DNA of 64,000 nt from Stomorhina lunata (taxonomy: Eukaryota; Arthropoda; Insecta; Diptera; Rhiniidae). A model generated the notes under the pieces. The model saw only the letters and a program-made list of their open reading frames with translations, was not told the origin of the DNA and made no database searches. Shown in pieces: positions 44,166 to 56,799 of this stretch. A program made the position numbers and the translations under genes. Location: positions 81,605,863-81,669,862 of the forward strand of contig OW121743.1 in the NCBI GenBank assembly GCA_933228675.1, written 5' to 3'. The stretch's first letter is position 1. Every line of letters starts with the position of its first letter.

Positions 44166-45594
44166 ATATATATATATTTTTTTTCTTTTTATGATTATGT
44201 CAACTGTTTTATTGCTTTTTAAGTTTCTTACTCATTTTGTTGATAATGTTTGTTCCCACCTCTTGCAAAGTGTTTGATAGGTAAACCTCCCTTTTGGTGT
44301 TGGAGTTGTTGTGAAAGCTCATGTAAACGTTAAAACCCTAATTGACAGATTTACTTACACTTTAAAGACACCAGTTACACATACTTGTGTAAATGTATAT
44401 ATATCCTTACATACATACAAATGTATACCCTAAACATGTTCACACTGACTTGCATGCAAATATGATTTATGTTATCCTTAGGAATAAATGAGTGAGGATA
44501 TGAGTAACAGTAATAAAACACATACTCATGTACCAAAAAAGGATAAGAGTTTATGTGACACTTAATGCGCGTGTATGTGTGTGTGTGTGTGTGTGCATGT
44601 AAGGACTTTGTTTTCTAAAAAATAATCACGTTACTGCGGGTGGATTTAATTTTAAAAACCAACTCATTGCCAGAGTTATTCATCGACTAAATTTTGCCAC
44701 GTTTTGGCTTGTTTTTCTAAATTTTCTTGGTAAATAAATTTTGTTGGATAAAATTGATTAAGTTAATAAATTACACTCATGCTAAATATTCAAAACTCTG
44801 GTCGTACGTTATTCACATCCAAATAAGCAACAGCCAGAGCTAAGAATTAATTTTATTATAATTTTTTTATGTTGGAATAAATATGAATTTTTAAATGAAT
44901 TAATGAAAAGACATGTTTTTGTTTTTATCCTTAGCTCTTTGAAGGGCTTATATGTTTAAAAAAGGACATAGCTGTGAAATTTTATACCTGTATTTATATA
45001 AGGATTTTCATTTGAAAAATAACCTGCGTACTCGCTTGTGTTCTTGTGAAAAAAAATCTACTTTTAATTTGCTGTAATTAAATCAAGTTGACTTGATTAT
45101 GGAAAAACATGATGTTTTTTCTAATGACATATTTAATCAAATACTCGCATTCATTTACATTTGAAAATTTTACATATGAGTATTTTGTTTTTCTGACATC
45201 AAAATGATGGAGCACCATCATCATCACCATTTGTTTACGGAAAATTCTCCTCTGATGGGTTTCTTTTTTTGTTTTTATTGCAGACAACAATTTGTCGAGG
45301 GGTTTTGAAATGAGACATGGGATTTCAGCTTGAATTCGTATATTTAATTTTTTTTTCACTTTGGAGTATTAATCTACTCCCATGTGAATGTGTAGACAAT
45401 TATTGCAAATGTAAGAGCTCATAATAATTAATTAAAATTTGCAATTAACCTCACATACATTTGAAATGAAATCCTAATTTTTTTATCAAAAGCTTTTGAA
45501 ATCAAATAATTTGTCGGAGAGGACATTTTCTCCAGGAAAGCTTTCTAAGGGCAGTACAACTACTTTTTTTGAAAAAAAACTTTAACAATTTAAA
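44166..45594. other. Unique sequence with GT microsatellite
   Basis: A (GT)n run of about 11 units lies at 44574-44596. An acceptor-like tract TTTTTTTGTTTTTATTGCAG ends at about 45284 but the following 15-codon frame lacks a donor. No gene recognised. Confidence 0.5.
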
Positions 45595-47700
45595 ATATTT
45601 CTATTTTCAATTTTCGAAAAATTTCCTATAAATAGCAATTTTCGAAATTTTTTTTTAAAATAGTAAATTTTGAAAAATTTTCTATAAAGTCAATTTTCGA
45701 AAAATTTCTTGTTAATAGTCAATTTTAAAAAATTTCCTTCAATAGTAAATTTTCGAAAAATTTTCTATAAAAAGTCAATTTTCGAATAATTTCCTATAAA
45801 TTGTCAATTATCGAAAAATTTCCCATAAATAGTCAATTTTCAAAAAATATCCTATAAATAGTCAATTTTGAAAAATTTCCTATAAATAGTCAATTTTTTA
45901 AAAATTTCCTAAAAATAATAAATTTTTGAAAAATTTCCTATAAGTAGTCAATTTTCGAAAAATTTCCTAAAAATAGTAAATCTTTGAAAAATTTCCTATA
46001 AATAGTCATTTATCGAAAAATTTCCTATAAATAGTCAATTTTCGAAAAATTTTCTATAAAAAGTCAATTTTCGAAAAATTTGCTATAAATAGTCAATTTT
46101 CGAAAAATTTCCTATAAATAGTCAATTTTCGAAAAATTTCCTATAAATAGTCAATTTTCGAAAAATTTCCTATAAATAGTCAATTTTCGAAAAAATTCCT
46201 ATAAATAAGCAATTTTCGAAAAATTTTCTTTAAATAAGCAATTTTCGAAAAATTTCCTATAAATAGTAAATTTTTGAAAAATTTCCTATAAATAGTCAAT
46301 TTTCGAAAAATTTCCTATAAATAGTCAATTTTCGAAAAATTTCCTATAAATAGTCAATTTTCGAAAAATTTCCTATAAATAGTCAATTTTCGAAAATTTC
46401 CTATAATAGTCATTTTCGAAAAATTTCCTATAAATTGTAAATTTTTTAAAAATTTCCTAATAATAGTAAATTTTTGAAAAATTTCCTATAAATAGTCAGT
46501 TTTCGAAAATTTCCTATAAATAGTAAATTTTCGAAAAATTTCCTATAAATAAGCAATTTTCGAAAAATTTCCTATAAATTAGCAATTTTGAAAATTTCCT
46601 ATAAATAGTAAATTTTTGAAAAATTTCCTATAAATAGTAAATTTTTGAAAAATTTCCTATAAATAGTCAATTTTCGAAAAATTTCCTATAAATAGTCAAT
46701 TTTCGAAAAATTTCCTATAAATAGTCAATTTTCGAAAAATTTCCTATAAATAGTCAATTTTCGAAAAATTTCCTATAAATAGTCAGTTTTCGAAAAATTT
46801 CCTATAAATAGTCAATTTTTGAAAAATTTCCTATAAATAGTAAATTTTCGAAAAATTTCCTATAAATAGTCAATTTTCGAAAAATTTCCTAAAATAGTAA
46901 ATTTTCGAAAAATTTCCTATAAATAGTCAATTTTCGAAAAATTTCCTATAAATAGTAAATTTTCGAAAAATTTCCTATAAATAGTAAATTTTCGAAAAAT
47001 TTCCTATAAATAGTCAATTTTCGAAAAATTTCCTATAAATAGTCAATTTTCGAAAAATTTCCTATAAATAGTCAATTTTCGAAAAATTTCCTATAAATAG
47101 TCAATTTTCGAAAAATTTCCTATTAATAGTCAATTTTCGAAAAATTTCCTATAAATAGTAAATTTTCGAGAAATTGCCTATAAATAGTCAATTTTCGAAA
47201 AATTTCCTATAAATAGTCAATTTTCGAACAATTTCCTATAAATAGTCGATTTTCGAAAAAGTTCCTATAGATAGTAAATTTTCGAAAAATTTTCTGTGAA
47301 ATAGTCAATTTCGAAAAATTTCCTATTAATGGCCAATTTTTGAAAAATTTGCTATAAGTAGTCAATTTTCGAAAAATTTACTATTTATAGTCATTTTTCG
47401 AAAAATGCCCTAAAAATAGTCAATTTTCGAAAAATTTCCTGTAAATAGTCAATTTTCGAAAAATTATTTTTAAAATAGTCAATTTCGAAAAATTTCCTAT
47501 TAATAGCCAATTTTCGAAAAATTTCCTATAAGTATTCAATTTTCGAAAAATTTACTATAAATAGTCAATTTCCGAAAAAATATTATATATTCTAAAAATT
47601 TTCAATAAATATTCAATTTTTGAAAAAATTCTTGTATAAAGTAAATTTTTTAAAAATCTAATATAAATAGCCAATTTTTGTAAAATTTTCTACAAATAGT
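45595..47700 (-). repeat. F1 satellite array, reverse, about 72 monomers
   Basis: 29-bp monomers in reverse orientation, core TCAATTTTCGAAAAATTTCC and TATAAATAG. The middle (46650-47200) is nearly uniform; both ends decay. TCAATTTTCG monomers dominate, with TAAATTTTTG or TAAATTTTCG monomers interspersed singly or in pairs. Confidence 0.97.
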
Positions 47701-48504
47701 AGGACTATTTCTAAAGAAACACTTTGAAGCTTTTATTTATGAAAAAAAATCGTTTATATTAACTCACATTTTATAAGAACCAGATCCTAAATACATTAAT
47801 TTTCTCTTCATTAATCTGTAAAGTCTTATACCAATTCTTAAGTTCGTGGTAATCAATTAAGGTTTCATTCAATAGAACATTTGTATGTTTATGTCTCCTG
47901 GGATTATTTCAAACAAATTAGCATAAATTCATGACACGTATAATTTAAAGGTATAAGAAATAATATATTCATTCACTCAGTTTATAACTCAAAGTTTAAA
48001 ACGACGCCACCATTTTACATACATTACATATATTATAGGTATGAAATTTAGAAGTAAAGGATTTTCCTTTTATTTGTAAATGTCGCACGAATGTAAATGT
48101 AAAAGTCGTGTATATGAAAGGATTTTTTTTATTACGTGCTCGATGTGATTTAAATTTAATCTTAATTTTATTGTTCCCTTACTTTGTTGTTTCGTTCTTT
48201 TCAAGTTTTCAAACATATGATAATTTTATTTTATGAATAACAAATGTTTTTTAGAAGCTTGTTGCTTTTAAAACTACATTAAGGAAATGTTGGTAGTTTC
48301 CTTTAAGGAAATACATAATATACACACAGACATACAAACATACGTATTTTGTTAATAGTCGTATGTGTTTCATTGGTTACCTTTAAATGTTGAGACTAAG
48401 ATTTATGTAAATTATGTGTTATTTTATAGGAACATGCAACAGTTTTTCAGGGGTGTTAATATAATTTAAAAGTTTGCTATAAAGAAAGCTTTTATCACAA
48501 AATT
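47701..48504. other. Unique spacer between opposed F1 arrays
   Basis: About 800 bp of AT-rich unique sequence forming the potential loop between the reverse array ending at 47700 and the forward array beginning near 48545. No gene recognised. Confidence 0.6.
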
Positions 48505-51500
48505 TCATTTTTTGAAAAATTTCCTTTAAATAGTAAATTTTTGGAAATTTTATAGGAAATTTTCGAACATAGACTTTTTATAGGAATTTTTTTCAAAAAT
48601 TCATTATTAATAGGAAATTTTTAGAAAATATACTATTTATAGGAAATTTTTCTAAAAATTACTATCTACAGGAAATTTTTCGAAAATTTACTATTTATAG
48701 GAAATTTTTCGAAAATTTACTATTTATAGGAAATTTTTCGAAAACTGACTATTTATAGGAAATTTTTCGAAAGTTGACCATTTATAGGAAATTTTTGAAA
48801 ATTTACTATTTATAGGAAATTTTTCGAAAATTGACTATTTATAGGAAATTTTTCGAAAATTGACTATTTATAGGAAATTTTTCGAAAATTGACTATTTAT
48901 AGGAAATTTTTCGAAAATTGACTATTTATAGGAAATTTTTCGAAAATTGACTATTTATAGGAAATTTTTCGAAAATTGACTATTTATAGGAAATTTTTCG
49001 AAAATTGACTATTTATAGGAAATTTTTCGAAAATTGACTATTTATAGGAAATTTTTCGAAAATTGACTATTTATAGGAAATTTTTCGAAAATTGACTATT
49101 TATAGGAAATTTTTCGAAAATTGACTATTTATAGGATATTTTTCAAAAAACTTACTATTTATAGGAAATTTTTCAAAAATTGACTATTTATAGGAAATTT
49201 TTGGAAAATTTACTATTTATAGGAAATTTTTCGAAAATTTACTATTTATAGGAAATTTTTCGAAAATTTACTATTTATAGGAAATTTTTCGAAAATTTAC
49301 TATTTATAGGAAATTTTTCGAAAATTTACTATTTATAGGCAATTTTTCGAAAATTTACTATTTATAGGCAATTTTTCGAAAATTTACTATTTATAGGAAA
49401 TTTTTCGAAAACTGACTATTTATAGGAAATTTTTCGAAAGTTGACCATTTATAGGAAATTTTTTGAAAATTTACTATTTATAGGAAATTTTTCGAAAATT
49501 GACTATTTATAGGAAATTTTTCGAAAATTGACTATTTATAGGAAATTTTTCGAAAATTGACTATTTATAGGAAATTTTTCGAAAATTGACTATTTATAGG
49601 AAATTTTTCGAAAATTGACTATTTATAGGAAATTTTTCGAAAATTTACTATTTATAGGAAATTTTTCGAAAATTGACTATTTATAGGAAATTTTTCGAAA
49701 ATTGACTATTTATAGGATATTTTTCAAAAACTTACTATTTATAGGAAATTTTTCAAAAATTGACTATTTATAGGAAATTTTCGGAAAATTTACTATTTAT
49801 AGGAAATTTTTCGAAAATTTACTATTTATAGGAAATTTTTCGAAAATTTACTATTTATAGGAAATTTTTCGAAAATTTACTATTTATAGGAAATTTTTCG
49901 AAAATTTACTATTTATAGGAAATTTTTCGAAAATTTACTATTTATAGGAAATTTTTCGAAAATTTACAATTTATAGGAAATTTTTACTATTTATAGGAAA
50001 TTTTTCGAAAATTTACTATTTATAGGAAATTTTTCGAAAATTGACTTTTTATAAGAAATTTTTCGAAAATTGACTATTGATAGGAAATTTTTTGAAAATT
50101 GACTATTTATAGGAAATTTTTCGAAAATTGACTATTTATAGGAAATTTTTCGAAAATTGACTATTTATAGGAAATTTTTCGAAAATTGACTATTTATAGG
50201 AAATTTTTCGAAAATTGACTATAGGAAATTTTTTGAAAATTGGCTATTTATAGCAAATTTTTCGAAAATTGAAATTTTTCAAAAACTATTTATAAGAAAT
50301 TTTTCGAAAATTTACTATTTATAGGAAATTTTTCAAAAATTGACTATTTATAGGAAATTTTTCGAAAATTGACTATTTTTAGGAAATTTTTCCAAAATTG
50401 ACTATTTATAGGAAATTTTTCGAAAGTTGACTATTTATAGGAAATTTTTCGAAAATTGACTATTTATAGGAAATTTTTCGAAAATTTACTATTTAAAGGA
50501 AAAAATTGACTATTTATAGGAAATTTTTAAAAAATTTACTATTTATAGGAAATTTTTGAAAAATTGACTATTTATAGGAAATTTTTCGAAAATTGACTAT
50601 TTATAGGAAATTTTTCGAAAATTGACTATTTATAGGAAATTTTTCAAAAATTGACTATTTATAGGAAATTTTTCAAAAATTGACTATTTTAGGAAAATTT
50701 TCGAAAATTGACTATTCAAAGGAAATTTTTCGAAAATTGACTATTTATAGGAAATTTTTTGAAAATTGGCTATTTATGGCAAATTTTTCGAAAATTGAAA
50801 TTTTTCAAAAACTGACTATTTATAGGAAATTTTTGAAAAATTGACTATTTATAGGAAATTTTTCGAAAACTGACTATTTATAGGTAATTTTTCCAAAATT
50901 GACTATTTATAGGAAATTTTTCGAAAATTTACTATTTATAGGAAATTTTTCGAAAATTGACTATTTATAGGAAATTTTTCAAAAATTTACTATTTATAGG
51001 AAATTTTTGAAAAATTGACTATTTATAGGAAATTTTTCGAAAATTGACTATTTATAGGAAATTTTTCAAACATTTACTATTTATAGGAAATTTTTGAAAA
51101 ATTGACTATTTATAGGAAATTTTTCGAAAATTGACTATTTATAGGAAATTTTTCGAAAATTGATTATTTATAGGAAATTTTTCAAAAATTGACTATTTAT
51201 AGGAAATTTTTCAAAATTGACTATTTATAGGAAAATTTTCGAAAATTGACTATTCAAAGGAAATTTTTCGAAAATTGACTATTTATAGGAAATTTTTTGA
51301 AAATTGGCTATTTATAGCAAATTTTTCGAAAATTGAAATTTTTCAAAAACTGACTATTTATAGGAAATTTTTGAAAAATTGACTATTTATAGGAAATTTT
51401 TGGAAAACTGACTATTTATAGGTAATTTTTCCAAAATTGACTATTTATAGGAAATTTTTCGAAAATTTACTATTTATAGGAAATTTTTCGAAAATTTACT

Positions 51501-52267
51501 ATTTATAGGAAATTTTTCGAAAATTTACTATTTATAGGAAATTTTTCGAAAATTGACTATTTATAGGAAATTTTTCGAAAATTGACTATTTATAGGAAAT
51601 TTTTCGAAAATTTACTATTTATAGGAAATTTTTCAAAAACTTACTATTTATAGGAAAATTTTCAAAAATTGACTATTTATAGGAAATTTTTCGAAAATTT
51701 ACTGTTTATAGGAAATTTTTCGAAAATTGACTATTTATAGGAAATTTTTCGAAAATTGACTATTTATAGGAAATTTTTCGAAAATTTACTATTTAAAGGA
51801 AATTTTTCGAAAATTTACTATTTATAGCAAATTTTTCGAAAATTGACTATTAATAGGAAATTTTTAAAAAATTTACTATTTATAGAAAATTTTTGAAAAA
51901 TTGACTATTTATAGGAAATTTTTCGAAAATTGACTATTTATAGGAAATTTTTCGAAAATTGACTATTTATAGGAAATTTTTCGAAAATTGACTATTTATA
52001 GGAAATTTTCCAAAATTGACTATTTATAGGAAATTTTTTTGAAAATTGACTATTTATAGGAAATTTTTCGAAAATTGACTATTTATAGGAAATTTTTCGA
52101 AAATTGACTATTTATAGGAAATTTTTCGAAAATTTACTATTTAAAGAAATTTTTCGAAAATTTACTATTTAAAGAAATTTTTCGAAAATATTAAATATTA
52201 AATTTTTTGAAAAATTTCCTATGATTTATAAGTTTTTCAAAAATGTCCTATAAATAGTAAATTTTTG
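48505..52267 (+). repeat. F1 satellite array, forward, about 125 monomers, bounded by reversed monomers
   Basis: 29-bp monomers AGGAAATTTTTCGAAAATTG with ACTATTTAT. Higher-order copies: the AAAACTGAC and AGTTGACCA pair at 48741 returns at 49408 (667 bp, 23 monomers); the tagged stretch GAAAATTGGCTATTTATAGC with TTGAAATTTTTCAAAAACT recurs near 50237, 50759 and 51298 (spacing about 520-540 bp). At both ends (48511-48545 and 52200-52267) one or two monomers run in the opposite direction. Confidence 0.97.
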
Positions 52268-53397
52268 CTTTTTTCATAAAAGTTTTTTCATTGGACAGCT
52301 TTTACTAACAAAAGTCATTTAAGTTGTTCATTTCCTATAAATCTATTTATTGCTTTTATTATACAAAAAGATAAAGTAATTGTTCTTTTCTTTCTTATCT
52401 AAATATTTAAATAAATTTTTTGAAATTAACAAAAACCAATTTAAACTTAAACAGTTGCAATTTTGAAATAACAGTAATTATTAGTGTAAATTTACATAAA
52501 TACATTCATTTGGTTTGTATGTTTTAAAATAAATTTATGTACTTTTTAAGTTATACATATGTTTTATGTAAATATTATTACTTCGATGTAATGGAAACTT
52601 GTTTTAGATAAGAAAATTTCATTAGGGTTTTGCTCGTATGTAGTAGAATGTGAATGACTTTATATTGGTTTTATGTAGAAAATTGTTATTAATTTAGATA
52701 TTTAAACAAATTTTCACAAATCAACACTGGAGTTTCAGAAAATAAACCCCTGTTGGAAATTTTAAGAAAAAACTAATTTTTATTGCAAGTTTAGGAATGG
52801 ATGGATGGAAATTTTCTTTCAAATTTAAAAAAAACTTTATTTTTAATATTCTGGTGACTTCTTTGTACTTTTCTGTTTTAATTCTTAAAATGAACATTTG
52901 TTAACTCCTTAATAAAACACTCATTCTACACATTATAATCATCTGAATATTTATGTTTACAAATAAATTTTAATTTACAAAATTTTCTAAGTAAATTCTA
53001 CAATTCCTTAACAATTTTACTTAATTCTTATACATTATTATCTTATAAATTTAATCGTTTTCATTTTTTTTTTTCTTTTCAAATAACAAATTTGTAGAAA
53101 CAATTGCTATTTCAGAAATTTCCAACTAAATTTATTTATATGCAAATTAAAGTTAAGAGATAACATCTAATTTCTTTTGCTGCATTTAAGATTTTATTGA
53201 TAAGATATGGATATGACATGACAGTAAAATTGCAGTAAAATTTAATTGCATTTAAGTTAATTTGAAAAAGAATTGAAAAAACTGTATAGGGTCAGATGAT
53301 GTGTTAAATTTATTGTAACCTGATGATAAATTTGCAAAAGTCTAGTAAATGGTTTTTGGATTTTATTATAAAATTTCATTAGGGATATTACCTTGTT
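52268..53397. other. Unique AT-rich sequence between F1 and F2 blocks
   Basis: 1.1 kb with no recognised gene or repeat. Confidence 0.5.
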
Positions 53398-54652
53398 CGA
53401 TATAAAAATTTGATATAGAAAATATTTTAGTACAAAAATTTTATATAGAAATTTTAATACTGAAAAATTTAAATAAAAATTTTGTATATACAATCGGTAT
53501 ACAAATTTTATATAGAAAATTTTTCGATATAAAAATTTTATACAGACAATTTTTCGGTATACAAATTTTATTTACAAAATTTGTCGGTATAAAAATTTTA
53601 TAAAGAAAATTTTTCGGTATAAAAATTTTATATAGAAAATTTTTCGGTATAGAAATTTTATACAGAAAATTTTTACGTATAAAAATTTTATTAAGAAAAT
53701 TTTTCGGTATTAAAATTTTCTATAGAAAATAAAATTTAATAAAAATTTTATACAGAAAAATTTTCGGTATAAAAATTTTATACAGAAAAATTTTCGGTAT
53801 AAAAATTTTATACAGAAAATTTTTCGGTATAAAAATTTTATACAGAAAATTTTTCGGTATAACAATTTTCTATAAAAAATTTTTCGGTATTAACATTTTA
53901 AATAGAAAATTTTTCGGTATAAAAATTTTATACAGAAAATTTTTACGTATAAAAATTTTATATAGAAAATTTTTCGGTATTAAAATTTTCTATAGAAAAT
54001 TTTTGGTTTAAAAAATTTATACAGAAAAATTTTCGGTATAAAAATTTTATACAGAAAAATTTTCGGTATAAAAATTTTATACAGAAAATTTTTCGGTATA
54101 AAAATTTTATACAGAAAATTTTTCGGTATAAAAATTTTATATCAAAAATTTTTCGATACAAAAATTTTATATAGAAAATTTGTCTGCATAAAAATTTTAT
54201 ATAGAAAATTTTTTTTGTACCAAAATTTTATATAGAAAATTTTTCGGTATAAAAATTGTATATGGAAAATTTTTCGGTATTAAAATTTTGTATAGAAAAT
54301 TTGTCAACATAAAAATTTTATATATATAAAAATTTATGGTATAAAAAATTAATTTTTTTTTTGGGTTAAAAAATTTTATCAAGAAATATTTTATGTATAA
54401 AATTTTTATATAGAAAATTTTTCGTTATAAAAATTTTATATTAAAAATTTATCGGTATAAAATTATTCAGTATAACAATTTTATATATAAAATTTTTCGG
54501 TCTAAAAATTTTGTATAGAAAATCATTCAGTATAAAAATTTTATACAGAAAATTTTTCGGCATAAAAATTTTATTTAGAAAATTTTTCGGTATAAAAAAT
54601 TTTAATATTATTTCGGTATAAAAACTTTATATAGAAAATTTTTCTGTATAAA
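53398..54652 (+). repeat. F2 satellite array, forward, type A
   Basis: About 42 monomers of 30 bp, core CGGTATAAAAATTTTATACA then GAAAATTTTT. A 240-300-bp duplication is visible: ACGTATAAAAATTTTAT at 53674 and 53945, each followed by the same TATTAAAATTTTCTATAGAA variant. Confidence 0.96.
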
Positions 54653-54671
54653 TATGTTTCCGAATAAGAGT

Positions 54672-56010
54672 AAAAGCGAAAATTGACTATTTGTAGGAAA
54701 TTTTCGAATATTGACTATATAGAGAAAATTTTTCAAAAATTTACTATTTATGGCAAATTTTTCGAAAATTGACTTTTTATAGGAAATTTTTCGAAAATTG
54801 ACTATTTATAGGAAATTTTTCGAATATTGACTATTTATAGGAAATTTTTCGAAAATTGACTATTTATAGGAAATTTTTCGAAAATTGACTATTTATAGGA
54901 AATTTTTCGAAAATTGACTATTTATAAGAAATTTTTCGAAAATTGACTATTTATAGGAAATTTTTCGAAAATTGACTATTTATAGGAAATTTTTCGAAAA
55001 TTTACTATTTATAGGAAATTTTTCAAAAATTGACTATTTATAGGAAATTTTTCGAAAACTGACTATTTATAGGAAATTTTTCGAAAATTGACTATTTATA
55101 GGAAATTTTTCAAAGATTTACTATTTTTAGGAAATTTTTCGAAAATTTACTATTATTAGGAAATTTTTCGAAAATTGACTATTTATAGGAAATTTTTCGA
55201 AAATTGACTATTTATAGGAAATTTTTCGAAAATTGACTATTTATAGGAAATTTTTCGAAAATTGACTATTTATAGGAAATTTTTCGAAAATTGACTATTT
55301 ATAGGAAATTTTTCGAAAATTGACTTTTTATAGGAAATTTTTCGAAAATTGACTTTTTATAGAAAATTTTTCGAAAATTGACTATTTATAGGAAATTTTT
55401 CGAAAATTGACTTTTTATAGAAAATTTTTCGAAAATTGACTATTGATAGGAAATTTTTCAAAAATTTACTATTTATAGGAAATTTTTCGAAAATTGACTA
55501 TATATAGGAAAATTTTTCGAAAATTGACTATTTATAGGAAATTTTTCGAAAATTGACTATTTATAGGAAATTTTTCGAAAATTGACTATTTATAGGAAAT
55601 TTTTCGAAAATTGACTATTTATAGGAAATTTTTCGAAAATTGACTATTTATAGGAAATTTTTCGAAAATTGACTATTTATAGGAAATTTTTCGAAATTGA
55701 CTATTTATAGGAAATTTTTCGAAAATTAACTATCGAAAAATTTCCTATAAATAGTCATAGGAAATTTTTCGAAAATTGACTATTTATAGGAAATTTTTCG
55801 AAAATTGACTATTTATAGGAAATTTTTCGAAAGTTGACAATTTATAGGAAATTTTTCGAAAATTGACTATTTATAGGAAATTTTTCGAAAATTGACTATT
55901 TATAGGAAAATTTTCGAAAATTGACTATTATAGGATATTTTTCGAAAATTGACTATTTATTTTATAGGAAGTTTTTCGAAAATTTACTATTTATAGGAAT
56001 TTTTTTGAAA
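54672..56010 (+). repeat. F1 satellite array, forward, between two F2 blocks
   Basis: About 46 monomers of 29 bp. One monomer is inverted at about 55733-55757 (TATCGAAAAATTTCCTATAA in a field of forward copies), making a local palindrome. The array ends in AATTTAAACGACC. Confidence 0.97.
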
Positions 56011-56799
56011 ATTTAAACGACCATTCTGCAAACCAATATTTGGAAGTGCAACATCTTTATATTATCGAGGCTTTGCTTATAGTGCATTTGTTAACTCGTT
56101 GATTGCTCTATTCAATTTTATCTTTCACTTTGAATTAATCAATTTTAATTACAAACATTTAACATACTGACCTGATCCTTGAAGCAGTTCTTCATTATCC
56201 TTGTTAAAAATTTGTTGTTTGTTATGTGTAAACACCAGTTGAAAGGTTTAATTTGTCTTAAAGGCTTTTAACTATAAAATTAATTTGACTTTTAATTAAA
56301 CAAATATAAAATATTTTAAAATTCAGTTTTGTTAAGATTTCAACATCTGACAATGTGATCTATATATGTATATAATATGATGATTGCGTAAATTGATATG
56401 TCAAGTACAGGTATTTATTCAACTTTTATCCTTTTATAAATTAGAAGAATATTTAAGGATACATAGATTATATGGAAAAAGATAAGAAGTTTAGTGTTAA
56501 GGCAAATTTAAAATAGTTTAAAGAAAAGTTTTAAATCTGAAAATAAGTCAGATAAAAGTTAGAATTTAGGTTTTTGAGTCAAAGGTCAAATATTTTAATA
56601 TTCAAAATTCTCTACTAAAAAGTTAAGTTATTTGTAAATTTAAAATATGCATTTTGATTAATATTTAAAAAATTGAAATTTAATTTTAATATATATCAAC
56701 TTTGACTCATACTAAGATTATTTCCTTTAAATATTCAATATATTCTCTTTAATAAATAATTCCTCAAATTACACTGTGCTCGATTTTGACTACTTTGTT
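56011..56799. other. Unique AT-rich spacer
   Basis: Contains only a short Q-like fragment (GGAAGTGCAACATCTTTATA, 56041). No gene recognised. Confidence 0.5.

Noticed and set aside
44262..44290. Second ratchet site at GATAG|GTAAAC
   Set aside because: No pyrimidine tract upstream and a poor donor.
45265..45340. Exon after the acceptor at about 45284
   Set aside because: Frame closes after about 15 codons and no donor follows.
45595..52267. CRISPR-like direct repeats
   Set aside because: Units are contiguous with no unique spacers, and the context is eukaryotic satellite.
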